NCBI GenBank assembly: GCA_021495925.1
Contig: JAKEKT010000020.1
Coordinates: forward strand, 310,001-374,000
Origin: Diplodia intermedia
Taxonomy: Eukaryota > Ascomycota > Dothideomycetes > Botryosphaeriales > Botryosphaeriaceae
Direction: 5' to 3'
DNA: 64,000 bases
In this document: positions 30,392 to 41,083 of the stretch, one piece after another
Layout of the letters: every line of letters starts with the position of its first letter
Position numbering within the stretch: the first letter of the stretch is position 1
Notes under the pieces: model-generated
Told to the model about the DNA's origin: nothing
What the model saw: the letters and a program-made list of their open reading frames with translations, nothing else
Database searches by the model: none
Program-made: the position numbers and the translations under genes

Positions 30392-33300
30392 ATGTGGCTC
30401 CTCACCCACGACGGCGACCACACGCAAAAGAAGCGCTACTGGCTGCGGCCGGGCACGTCGCACCTGCTCGGCCGCACGCGCAGCGACAACGTCGACTTCC
30501 TCTTCCACATCGACCACAAATCCGTCTCGCGCAAGCACCTCATCATCACCATCCGCGACGTCGATGCCTCGTCGGAAGCCTTGTCATCATCATCATCATC
30601 ATCATCACCGCCACTCCCGCGCTCCGAAGTAGTCCTGACGGACGCCAGCAAATACGGGACGTGGCTCGACGGCGAGAAGTTCACGGGCGGCGAGCGCGTC
30701 GTGGGCGGCAGCAAGCGGAGCGGGCACGTCGAGAGCCACGAGATCAAGCTGGGCAACTGGCGCCTCGCGTGGCGGCTGGAATGGCAGCCGGTCGTGCTGA
30801 CGGCGAGCATCAGCAGCGGCGGCGGCAGCGGCAGCAAGAAGACGAAGAAGAGCACCAGCAGCAGCAGTGCCACGGAGCTCTCGTGCGCGGAGCCGCTGCG
30901 CGAGCGGCTCGCGCCGTTCGACGTCGCCGTCGTGCCCGAGTACGCGGCCGGGGTGACGACGCACGTCGTGGCGCCGAAGCGGAACAACCCGCGCGTGCTG
31001 CAGGCGCTGGTCGAGGGCCGGCACGTCGTGTCGGAGGCGTGGGTGCGGGCGCTCGAGGAGCGCGCGCGCAAGAGGGCGCCGGTGGCGGACGCGGACGGCG
31101 TCGACGAGGTGCCGCGCGCCCCGCTGGAGGAGGATTTCGACGGCAATTGGCCGCGCGAGCTGGATTTCGTGCCGCCGTCGACGAACGAGCCGGTGCCGCG
31201 GCCCGCGGAGATGCTTGCGCCGGATGCTGAGCGGGAGACGGTGTTTGCGGGGTATACCTTCGTCTTCAGTGATGGAAATCAGTTCGCGCAGCTCGGGCCG
31301 GTCGTGGAGCAGGGGACTGGGAAGGCGTTGCTGCGGGAGTTGGAGACGGGATCGGACGACACCGACGGGTTCATCCGGTACGTGAAGAATGTCGCCGGGG
31401 AGAAGGGCGTGGGCGAGTTTGAAGACGGCAGCGAGGGGAAGGGTGTGGTGGTGGTGAGGCTTACAGAGCCCCGCGGGAAGGACGACGCCTGGTGGGGGCG
31501 ATTCTACCACTCGGTCGATTTGGGATTGAATCAGCGGAGCATCAACCAGAATGAGTTTCTGGACGCTATCATCACAAACGATGCGTCGCCGCTGAGGCGG
31601 CCGCTGGAGCAGGAAACGGACGATGAAGCTCCCCCCAGTAGCATTCCCGGGCCGCCACCGTCCACTTCAGGTGTGTTTTGCCCTCTGCCTTCTGTGATTG
31701 AGGATTACTGACATGACTTCAGTGGGTCCGTCTCAGGTGTCTGTTGTTCCTTCACGAGAGGGACATACACAAGCGGATCAATCGCAGATGGATGCTCCAC
31801 CGTCCTCTGAACCGCCTGTACCGAAAACCACTCGCAAAGGGTTCCGTCGCGCTGTCACGGAATCGAGGTTCAAAGGGTTTGATGAGTTCGACCCAGACAC
31901 GGTACCAAAGACGCACTATATTTCAGACGACGATGATGAAATAGGTGATGTGGCGTCCAGCCATGCTGACCCATCCCAAAGCTCAATGGCACAGTCGCAG
32001 TACCCCGGTGCGTCACAGGCTCGGACAAGAGCCACACAAGGAAAGAAGAGACAGCATGAGCCAGAGGAGACGGTGGAGATTTCCGACGATGATGATGCGA
32101 ATGCTATCGACAAGCTATTCCCTGCTACATCCGCTATGAAACGCAGAAAGTTGGAGCAGCAGCTCCAAGATGCAGCTATGGAAAGTATCTCGGAAGAGGC
32201 AGACGCGGCGCCTGTGAAGCACCCTAAGAAGCCGTCGCTTATCTTGCCTTCGGAGCTGCGTAAGTCGAAGCCGGAGACCAAGCTGATCAATCCCAAGCAG
32301 CTGGCACAGCTGGCACGGGAACGTCGTGAGAAGGAGGAAGAAGAACGGAAGAAGGACGAAGAGGCTTTGCAGGAAGCACTGGAGGGTATGGACATCGAGC
32401 AGATGAAGAACCTGGTCAAAGTTGAGGTCATGGAGATTCGACCTCGCAAGAAGCCAGTCGACACCGAGGATGGAAACAGCGCCGATGAGCGCTGGAAGCC
32501 GGAGTGGAACGGCCGAAAGAACTTCAAGAAATTCCGGAAGCGGAGGCCAGGCGACAAGGACGGCGCCGGCTCGCAAGCCCCGCTTCGTTCCCGGAGAGTC
32601 ATCGTCACCCTTCAAGAAGTCGAGGCCAACGCCCCCGAAGATGACTACCTGCTCGACAACACCAGCACCTTCGACAGCATCCGCACCAGGCCGCGCCCCG
32701 GCAAGGCTAGCGCCTCCGACAGCATGGGCGATCAGGCACACGCTCGCAAAAACAGAAGCCAAGGAACCAGAAGCATGGGCGGCACCACGGATGCGGATGA
32801 TGACGACGACGACGACGACGAAGAGGCCTCCGGCTTCTTCAGCCGAAGCAACCTCCGCAGCGGTCTCAACAGAAGCACCAACAACAGCAACAGCGGCCCC
32901 GCCAGCGCCATCGCCATCGGCTCCGAAGACGAGGCCGAGATGCAGGATCTCGACCCGGACGAGATCGCGGGCCGGCCGCGCAACGAAAACATCGCGTCCG
33001 CGCTACTACTATCTTCCGCCGGCAGGACCTCCGTCGACCCGCCCCCTCCCCCGCCGTACTCGCAGCGTGCCGCCGCCGCCCCTTCTTCGCCCGCGCCGAG
33101 CAGCCAGACCTTGGCCGACAGCACGCAACATCATCACCACCACCCCAGACCGAACAGCAGGGCCAGCGCGACGAGCGGCGTCAGCGCCGCCAGCACGACG
33201 AATACTGCTACTGCTAAGAGGGGCGCCATGGGCCCGCCCGCCCCGTCGGCCGAGCAGCCGCCGCCGAAGAAGCAGAGGCAGACGGGAGCAGCCACGACGG

Positions 33301-33512
33301 GTAGGGGTAAGGTGAAGGCGAAGGGTGGCGGTGGCGGTAAGAGGCCGGGCTTGTCGCGGGCGCCGGCGCTGTTGGGGAGGGGGCTGGGTGCTGCGTCGAG
33401 GTGGGGTGATGATGATGATGATGATGATGAGGACGAGGACGAGGATGAGGATGATGGGGATAGTGATGGTAGTGGGGGTGAGTTGAAGTTTAGGAGGAAG
33501 CGGAGGTGGTAG
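30392..33512 (+). CDS. NBS1: NBS1/Xrs2 (nibrin) homologue, MRN-complex subunit
   Basis: Regulatory subunit of the Mre11-Rad50-Nbs1 DNA double-strand-break complex in the nucleus. Exons 30392-31670 and 31723-33512 join in phase to 1022 residues. The N-terminal FHA domain shows HLLGRTRSDNV, HKSVSRKHLIITI and KYGTWLDGEKF, interrupted by a Ser run. BRCT-type sequence follows (about 175-260: FDVAVVPEYAAGVTTHVVAP, KRNNPRVLQALVEGRHVVSE AW). Near residue 690-700 lies GRKNFKKFRKRRP, matching the Mre11-binding KNFKxFxK motif. The C-terminus is an Asp/Glu run ending in LKFRRKRRW, placed like the acidic-plus-aromatic/basic tail that binds ATM/Tel1. The middle is disordered with two KKP-type basic patches. 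ATG 30392 is chosen as the first residue of the FHA fold. Trinucleotide runs encode Ser and Asp tracts. Confidence 0.95.
30584..30607 (+). repeat. (TCA)n microsatellite within NBS1 FHA region
   Basis: Eight TCA units encoding a Ser run inside a loop of the FHA domain of NBS1; length is likely to vary between strains. Confidence 0.85.
32795..32821 (+). repeat. GAC/GAT trinucleotide run in NBS1
   Basis: Encodes a run of eight to nine Asp in the disordered middle of NBS1. Confidence 0.8.
33408..33450 (+). repeat. GAT/GAG run encoding the NBS1 acidic tail
   Basis: Seven to eight GAT codons then alternating GAG/GAC codons, encoding the Asp/Glu tract just before the C-terminal basic motif of NBS1. 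Confidence 0.8.
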
Positions 33513-34402
33513 GTTTGGGGTGGGGTGAGGGGTTCGTGGGGGTCGTGGCGGGCGTTCGTGAGTGAGGGTGGAGGGGAGGGTTGCTGTTGCTAGGGTTTGT
33601 TGCTGTGGGGGAATGGTATCGTCGGAATGGGATTAGTACTTAATGTTTATGCCTTTTTTGCTTAGATGAATGTAGGTCCTCCGGGCAGTTGTTATTGATG
33701 TCGTTCATAAGTGGAGTTTTGTGTGTGCGTGGTTGGTGCTGCAATCTTGGTGCGGTGCGCGGGGAGCGTACCCGGCGATTCTGATACGAAGCTCGTGACA
33801 CCAAGCTATTGGTCGTAACGTCTGTATGGGGCCACATACGGCGCCGGAATGGATCTTTAACATAGCAGGTGGAAACTTAGTAGCCAATGGATGAGATCCC
33901 AATTGAGCTTCACCGCCTGCTCTTGAAAGAGAGGAAACTGCGCGCAACTGTTTGGTACATTTTGCATCTTGCGAGCGCCTCGGTTAGCTCACTCTCACGT
34001 AAAAGTCGACAAAGACCAACACAGGACAGGTCATCATATCGAGCAATGTGAAACTAGTAGTGCGCGTGTACACTGAATTAAGATGTCAAGCGCGAGCGAT
34101 TCGAGCAGAGGTTGTTAAACGAGTGACTGGGGTTTCAATTTTTTTTGTGGCCTTTGCATGATTCTATCTGACACCAATGGAAATGTAACAGCACAAGTAA
34201 AGAACGAAAAGGCGCTCCATTCGCCAATGTACTCGTTTCTCGACAGAATCCGAAAAGTTGTTGACAGTAGAAAGATCGTCTGAGCCGCCGATTGCTCATT
34301 CGTCGACAAAGAAGGGAAAACAAGACGAAATAGAGTCAACAGCAATGAATAGCCAGAAAGAGGGAGAATTTGTGGCGCTCATAGATGTAGCTGCTGGGCT
34401 CT
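33513..34402. other. Convergent intergenic region between NBS1 and zinc-finger gene 1
   Basis: About 890 bp holding two 3' flanks; T-rich and AT-rich near 33640-33720 and 34085-34200. No gene or repeat seen. Confidence 0.5.
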
Positions 34403-35256
34403 CTAGTCACGGGACAGGACACCGCCGTGAACCTTCCTCTCGTGGTCGTTCCTCTTGTCCTTGCGCGGGAAAGGGCGACCGCGTGGGTGAGAGCGGGAGC
34501 GGTTGCAGCCGGTGGAGGAGCACCAGAAAGTGGCGCTGCCAAGGTGACAGGCGTTCTGGTGTCGGAAGAGATCCGCTTCCCTGGTGAAGCTCTTGGCGCA
34601 AGGCTGAAAAAGGCAGTAGTATCGACCGTTAAGCCTTTCGTGGAATGACCCGCTATGACCGCCAATGACAGGTTAGCATAGTGTTGAAAAAAAACCTACC
34701 CGGCATCAGCCGGGGTAGATGCATATCCGGCGCCCGGCTGCGCGTTCTGAATGGACGCGATTGGATCCAGCAAGGATGCGAAGGGCGTCGCCCCGGTCGG
34801 TGGCACCAGCCCCATCGGCTGATCCACCATCTGAGGAGCCTCCCATTGGCCCGCCCCGAAGGGCGCGCCCATGCCGAAGGTGGCAGCAGCTGCAAGGCTG
34901 TCAGTCTGTTGGCGGTCAGTAACTCCCGCCATGCCGCCGAATTGAAACATCCAAGCAGGCGTGCCTGTGGGGATCTCGGAGGAAGTAGAAGCGGCAACGT
35001 CGCTGTGCGGCTGAGGTGCGGCCATGGAATGGTTGTTGGCGGGGAAGAGGTTCTGCTGCGGAAACGTGAAGTCCGTGTTGAACCCTGTCATCGCCCGCTC
35101 TTCTTGCATGAGGGCGTCCTCGAGGAGGCTGTCGAGAACCTCATTGAACCATTGGTTGTTGGCATCGAGATCGTCGTAGGGTGGGGCCTGCTCGAGGAAG
35201 GGCGGCCAATCACTGACCGATGACGTGGCGTTGAATGGAGGCTGAAAGTAAGACAT
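34403..35256 (-). CDS. C2H2-type zinc-finger protein 1
   Basis: Exons 35256-34700 and 34652-34403 encode 268 residues. The N-terminal 185 residues are Gln/Pro/Ala-rich with an acidic, aromatic patch (DWPPFLEQAPPYDDLDANNQ), resembling a transactivation region. The intron (GTAGGT...CATAG, phase 2) lies just before the finger exon. Finger 1 is CLFQPC...HQNACH (C-x4-C-x12-H-x4-H). Finger 2 begins CSSTGC and ends in GRPFPRKDKRNDHERKVH, but the spacer between the second Cys and first His is 20 residues instead of 12-14 because of an SRSHP-type insertion. Probably a DNA-binding regulator in the nucleus. The next minus-strand gene upstream (35788-36817) is a relative with the same finger block and intron position. 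Confidence 0.85.
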
Positions 35257-35787
35257 CTTATTGGACAAGTTTAGTACGTTCAAATGCTGGAGAGGCTGAA
35301 GGAGGAGCGAAATCAAGACAAAAGTGGGTGGGGGGAGAGCGCTGTATTATCTTCGGCAGGGCCAGCCTTGTGCAAGCAAAACCGCTTGCAGGGACCACGC
35401 CCTTCTGGCGCCCATCGCTGTTATTTGCAACTTGCAACACCAAAAGGAAGAGTTGGCTTTGTATTTCACTACTACAGCTTTGATACTTGACGGCGTCGAC
35501 ATCTTTCGGTTATGAAGATCAGCCTTACGATATGCAGATAGCCAGATGAAGCGCTTCAGGCTGACAATGTCAACGTACATACCAATATACAACCAAAAAG
35601 TGAGAGGTAGTCTCAATTGATAGATAACACTTGCTTCATGAATTTCACTCATTACATAGGAGACAGTAACGACTATGACAAAATCTGTCTGTGTGCTCAT
35701 GATGATCGTGAGAAGATAGCAAAACCAGGAATTTCCCTACCGCGCAAACAGTTCTGTAAGCGTTCCCAACTCTGCAATACCAGATTC
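35257..35787. other. Intergenic between the two zinc-finger genes
   Basis: About 530 bp: promoter of zinc-finger gene 1 and 3' flank of zinc-finger gene 2, AT-richer around 35510-35700. Nothing else is seen. Confidence 0.5.
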
Positions 35788-36817
35788 TCAATGGTTCTCC
35801 GCAAGAGTGTAGTCGACATGGTGGACCTTGCGCTCATGCTCGTTGCGCTTGTCCTTGCGGGGAAAGGGCCGACCGCGACCACAACCATCATAGCGGCACC
35901 AGAAGAACTTGGTCTGGGTGTGGACGTTGTTCTGGTGACGCTCAAGATCCCCAAGTCTCTTGAAAGACGGGTTGCGGCAACCGGCGTGGAGGCAGAAGTA
36001 CTTGTTGTTGCGCATCTCCCACGAGACAGGGAGTTGCGTGTGCTCAGGGACATCCCCCAGCCTAGTCGGTTGTGAGATAGAGGTTACTGTTCGGGCTTTG
36101 GATTCATACTCACATTGGCAAGCCACGCCGGAAGGGCGGCAGATATTCCGAGGTGACATGCAATCTACAGGTTTCCGGGCTGGGGTGTCAGCGCATGATA
36201 AAAAAAAAAAATGCTCACCCGGCCTGAGCCAGGGTGTTCTGATGTCCGATTGGCTGGTAAGCCGCAGGAGCCCCCGCAAGTGGTTGATCACCCGCATAGA
36301 AAGAGGGCGCAGCCCCTGTCTGCTCCGCAGATCCAAGGGAACCATCCAGGCGGTAGCCCGATTGGCCTCCCGAGAGGTTGGTACTCAGGTGCGGCAGCAA
36401 GTCTGAGTCAGCCAGCGGCCAGCCTTGTCCGGAGTCGTTGTGCAAGGCTGAGCCAGCGCCGAGGTCAGCCTGAGGCATACTTTGGGCTGCGGCGGTGTTG
36501 CCGAGTCCGGCCCAGGCTCCCATGGCGGGGGTCAGGGAACGGTTCAGCTCGAGCTGGGCCATGATGCAGGTGCCGTCTGGGAAGCTGTCGGCTCCATAGA
36601 CGTCGCAAAGGCGCTGGTACTGGGGCGGGTCCGTGAAAGCGGCGGAAACGTGGTCGTTGATGCTGGAGTCTCTGGACAAGTATTCCTGAAGAGAGGCATG
36701 GTCGATACCATCGTCAGCGGGCAGGGTGCCCGCGTTGGTATCCGGGTTGGTGTTGGTGAAGTCGGCTTCCAGGTGCTCAAAATGGGCAGCGAAGTGGTTG
36801 TTGAACACGGACGACAT
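35788..36817 (-). CDS. C2H2-type zinc-finger protein 2 (related to its neighbour)
   Basis: Exons 36817-36219, 36179-36114 and 36061-35788 encode 312 residues. The 200-residue N-terminus is acidic and Gly/Ala/Ser-rich (DADDGID-like patches, AQLELNRSLTPAMGAWAG), unlike that of gene 1 in sequence but similar in bias. Exon 2 is a 66-nt small exon; it is supported because it alone keeps phase between the GTGAGC and GTGAGT introns. Finger 1 is CLHAGC...HQNNVH (C-x4-C-x13-H-x4-H); finger 2 is CRYDGC, GRGRPFPRKDKRNEHERKVH (C-x4-C-x14-H-x4-H), of normal length. It ends soon after (DYTLAENH). A tract of 12 A's (36201-36212, + strand) lies inside the first intron. Likely a transcription factor; target unknown. 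Confidence 0.84.
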
Positions 36818-37200
36818 GGTGAGAGCGTGTATCTGTCCCTCGGTCAGCTGTAAGGTCTCGGGTCTGAAACGGTCGGGACAAACTTCGGTTTCTGGATATT
36901 GGTAGATGTCCTGGTAATAGAGTGGTAGGTGTGAAAGTCGAAAAGGTCTCGTACAAAGGGTGTGGGTGAGTCTCGTATTTGTTGGAGTGCGAGGCTCTGA
37001 GCTGGCTCGACAGGGGTGTCGCCCTTCGAGGTGAGCACCATACCCGATCCGGTCATCCAGCCTCGCAGGCGAACAAGAAGCCCTGTTATTCCTGTAAAAA
37101 GGCGTGATCAGTGTCAGAGTAGTCTCCCAAAGGTGGTAGCTGGAATGTTTGGATGGGCTGGGGCTTCCTTACACATGGATATTTTCCTGCGTGTTGTGCC
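36818..37200. other. Short intergenic: zinc-finger 2 promoter and Clr5-ankyrin 3' flank
   Basis: About 380 bp between two minus-strand genes. A 70-codon open frame here (about 36844-37056, -) overlaps the expected leader of the zinc-finger gene and is not supported as a gene. Confidence 0.45.
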
Positions 37201-40200
37201 TCAGCTCTCCCCGTCTCGATAACGCTTAAGCAGCCTTGCCGCAGCGTGATACCCCTCGCCTTCCGCCAACTCCACAGCCCTCCTGAATTGCTCGTCTCCG
37301 AAATCCGCGCTCTTGGTATCCGCTCCATTGTCCAGCAGTAGCTGAAGCATGTCGATTCTACCCCTCTCAGCGGCTCCCTCCAGAGCTGTTCTTCCCTCTT
37401 TCTCTGCCCCTGGACCGTTGGGATCAGCTCCTCTCTCCAGAAGTCGGCGTGATATATCGAAATGCGAATTGATTGCAGCAGCTTGAAGCGCGGTGACTCC
37501 TCGCCAGCTTGCAGGGGACGCATTGACATTGGCGTCGTGTTGCAGGAGGAAGTCGACAATGTCCAAACTGCCAACTTCAGCAGCCTTTTGCAAAGGTGTA
37601 CGTCCCCCCTGCGCGTGCGCTGGCTCGTTAGCGTCCGCTCCAGCTCCCAGGATGAGTTTGACCATTTCCAGTCCACCGTCCACGGCAATGCTGAGCGTTG
37701 ACTCAAACGTCCAATCGGGACTCAGATCTTCAACGTAGAGTTGATCAAGTCCTATATCATAAGCAACATAGGTAACTTCATCCGATATTCTGCCTAGCTC
37801 GTTGACTGTCGCCCCGGCTTGCAACAGCATTTGAGCCATATCAAGTCGCCCTGACTTGGCCACAGTCTGCAACGGGGTAAGACCATCAAATTCATAGGCT
37901 GTAAGACGGTACCAGCAGTTAGATTCCGCGTCGAGGTCCAAATTGACAGGTGCGCAAAAGGAGAGAAGCATTTGTAGAGCTTCTTTGTTTCCGTCACGGC
38001 ACGCTGGAATTACGGCTGAGACGGCGCATGGGCTTGTGATGCGAACTCCCCATTCGAGAAAGGCTCTGACCATTTCGTATTTCCCCCTCCTTGATAGCTG
38101 TATTAAGCTCCAATGACCGAAGCAGGGATCCTCAAAAAGAGCGGGACAAGGTCTGGTTGAACAAACACATCGGAAAGCTTTCTCCACGTTTTCATCGTTG
38201 TCGTAGCCGCACAATTCATCTTCCAATTCCAATAAAGGGTCCACGCAAGCGCCGTTTTGAAGCAAAAGGTTGGCCAAGTCAGGGTTCTCTCTGCAGATCC
38301 GTCCACTAAACTTCAACGGCTCATCGTCTGAGTCTTTCAAGCTGGCTCCCTCTTGGATCAGACAAGACACTACGTCGAGTTGTAGGTCAGGAATATTGCA
38401 CAGCTGCCATGACCCGATCGCGTAACATATAGGTGTTCGATTGCCATATATCATTGTGTCGACGCCCGCTCCTTGTGCGACAATGAATCTCAGGGACTGC
38501 ATGAAACCGAAGTCTATAGCAACTCGAAAAGCATCACCGACCGGAAACGATGGGTCAGAGCTGAGAAGGTATTGAAAAATGGTATCATGGCCAGTGGATG
38601 CGACGTCTGGCTCGATTTCCTCTGCCTCAGCCTTCGCGTGATCCCAGTAGGGTTTGACATCCGCGCCGCTTTCCCTGAGTAGCCGAACCATCTGGAGCCG
38701 ATTATCATCATATTCGTTCAAAGCTGCCATAAGTAGCGTAGTTCTGCCTCTCGTTTGTTTCCACTTCCATCGAAAGGCTTCGAATTCTTTTGGTTCCACG
38801 TCCTCAGTCGGCGGGGATGCATTCACATTTGCGCCTCGGGAGATGAGTAATAACGCTATCTCGTAAGATCCTGTGCATGCTGCAGCTTGTATGGGGGAAG
38901 GCCACATAAGCCCAGACTCCAATGGACGTTCGATGCAAGCTCCCCACTCAATCAAGTATCTTGCCACGTCGAGCTGGCGATCCAGAATGGCAAATGTCAA
39001 GGGTGAAAGGTTCAGTGGTCCTAGCATGTTGATGTCTACCCCTTTCTTCAGAAGGAGGTGGAGCATCCCTGATGACCGTGCTTTCAGGGCAAGGTGAACC
39101 AACTCGCTTCCAGATTGATTCACAAGGTCGAAACCGAGGGTTGCAGGTGATCTGATTATCAAGTCCGCAATTTGGATGTTGTCGGCGGAAATGGCGTTTT
39201 TCAATATGCGTAATGCAGACTCGGGGCCCATTGAAGATGTGACTGCTTGCCCGGCAGGGAAGCTTCTCAAGTCGATATCTTTTTCCAAGGCTCGCTGTAC
39301 CAAGCCTCTATGGCCGTGTCTCTGGAAAGTCACGATTGCGTCAAAATTGTCCACTAAATCTCTGTCCAGGATGTCTTGTAGAAGGGCCTGGGGAGCTTTT
39401 TGGGCGAGGCTGTCCAGTGTAGAAATCCCTTTGTTCGGATCAGCGCCGAAGTTGATGAGAAGTTCAACCATGATAAAGTTCCGTTTTGCGATGGCAACTT
39501 CCAGTGGCAATTTCTTCTCATGATATTGTGTCAATATGAGATCATTGGGGTGGACGCTTGAATGTTTAAGCAGAAACCTCACGAGGTCCACTTGGTCACG
39601 TTCAAGTGCCTTTCGAAAGATCACCTCGATAAGAGCCTCGAAGGTCGGATTTTGCTCTGAAAGCAGATTCATGAGCTGAACCTGGCCTTTTGGAGTCTTG
39701 ACCATGGCCAAGACTGCATTCGTCAAAAAACCTTCGAAAGCATTGTTGTTGCCGACGTGGTTCGATGTCTGTAGAACAGCGTTGAGGAACTCGTTGATGG
39801 CGTCGACTTGTGAGTTGGTCGCAAATGCTATAGCGAGTGCTGGCTCGTGGACAGCCTCTATTATGAAAGTGTCGTACTGTTTCTGTCGCGAAGGTCCTGA
39901 TTCCAGTTTCACGAGGGAGCCAGCATCAGGGCGATTGCTAATGAGATGGGATAGGAGCTCATCTAGTTCCATGACTATTGGTTTTATTAGCGGAATAAGT
40001 GATAGTGGAGCGGAGGCAAGTCATACAGTTTTGTGTCATGAGACGCTGGAACCTGAGGAGGGGGAGCCTGTCTAGCACAAGAGAAGACACTGCGACAGAC
40101 CCAAGAGTAGCCAGAGCAGGGTCTGACATGACAGCTACATCGCTGTTTGATGATAAAGCATCATGGTTCGGTGACAAGAGGCCTGCGGGTGTGGAGAAAC

Positions 40201-40683
40201 TCAGACCATACGGGGATGGACTTCTTTGGCTCTTCCCTACGGGCACTGTCAGTATCGTGTAGCCTCTAGTAAGAGCTTTCATCATACCTTCTCTCTGCTG
40301 CCAAGCAACTATGTCCCATCTTGAACCTTCACCATACCGCGTAATGGCCTTCTTCAACTTCTTCTGCGTAACAGGAACCCCGTTGATCTTGAAGTCGGTA
40401 TCCTTCCCTTCTCTTTTTCTCTTGTTGATGCGTCGTACAGCAAACTGCCAATCAACCTGTGTGAGATTCTTTCGAAAACCCCAGTGGTGAATCTGTCGCT
40501 CATATTGGCCGGCACTAAATATATGGGTCAGTGCCTGATCTGATGCGACGGGCAAGGGCGTTCATACCTTGCGTGGAAATTGTGGACCTCCTTCATCTCT
40601 TTCATCACCTTCTTCAACGTCTTGTCCTGCTTCAGATAGAGATCCCAGATGGTCTCTTTGTGTCTCTCCCACTCTGGGTCCAT
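37201..40683 (-). CDS. Clr5-domain ankyrin-repeat protein
   Basis: Exons 40683-40568, 40514-40027 and 39974-37201 join in phase to 1125 residues. Residues 2-55 are a Clr5 domain (DPEWERHKETIWDLYL, LKKVMKEMKEVHNFHA, then YERQIHHWGFRKN), a fungal N-terminal module often found before ankyrin or TPR repeats and named after the fission-yeast silencing protein Clr5. A basic helix (AVRRINKRKREGKDTDF, VTQKKLKKAITRYGEG) follows, then a linker. From about residue 205 to the end are at least 16 ankyrin repeats, the last ones being canonical (GRTPLQKAAEVGSLDIVDFL, GVTALQAAAINSHFDISRRL, GRTALEGAAERGRIDMLQLL). The second intron (GTATGA, branch GCTAAT, AATAG) removes a frame break; a model starting at the internal ATG 39972 would miss the Clr5 domain. 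Function unknown; nuclear or scaffold role is inference. Confidence 0.9.
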
Positions 40684-41083
40684 TCTGCTTGAGGTTGTCG
40701 CTGGAAGGTGATCAATGAGCTTAACAGAAAAGGTAGAGAATGAATGCGAGTTCAGCTTCGAGGGTCGGCGGGGGTTTAAGGCTTTGCAGGTTTGGAGGCA
40801 CAAGGCTGATGCGTCAATACAATCTTTGATTGGCCACGTCCAAAATCTTGCCCTGCTCGGCTGGCAGCAGTCAGCTTCAACACGATTGGCCGCATCCAAA
40901 ATCTGGCAGGGTAGCGGATGAGCCCAAGGCACCCGACGTGGCGGAGTGCATAAGCATCCGCAGCAAAATTCACGGTAACGTTTTGAAGACTAACAGTATC
41001 ACATGAAGCTTCATGCAAACCGGCACTTTCGCATATCATGCCTTTTCTGGAGAGCAATCCTCTCGTTCTCCGACACGAGAGGC
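40684..41083. other. Intergenic: Clr5-ankyrin promoter and SAM37 3' flank
   Basis: About 400 bp. Contains a pair of CCAAT-bearing direct repeats (separate entry) upstream of the Clr5-ankyrin ATG; the distal 150 bp should be the SAM37 3' UTR. Confidence 0.5.
40828..40904 (-). promoter_or_regulatory. Two CCAAT-containing direct repeats
   Basis: On the minus strand AGATTTTGGAYGYGGCCAAT-C occurs twice, at 40848-40828 and 40904-40884, 56 bp apart and about 145 and 200 bp upstream of the Clr5-ankyrin ATG. Each holds a CCAAT box in the right orientation for that gene, so a CBC/HAP complex plus a partner factor binding the shared flank is plausible. Confidence 0.6.
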
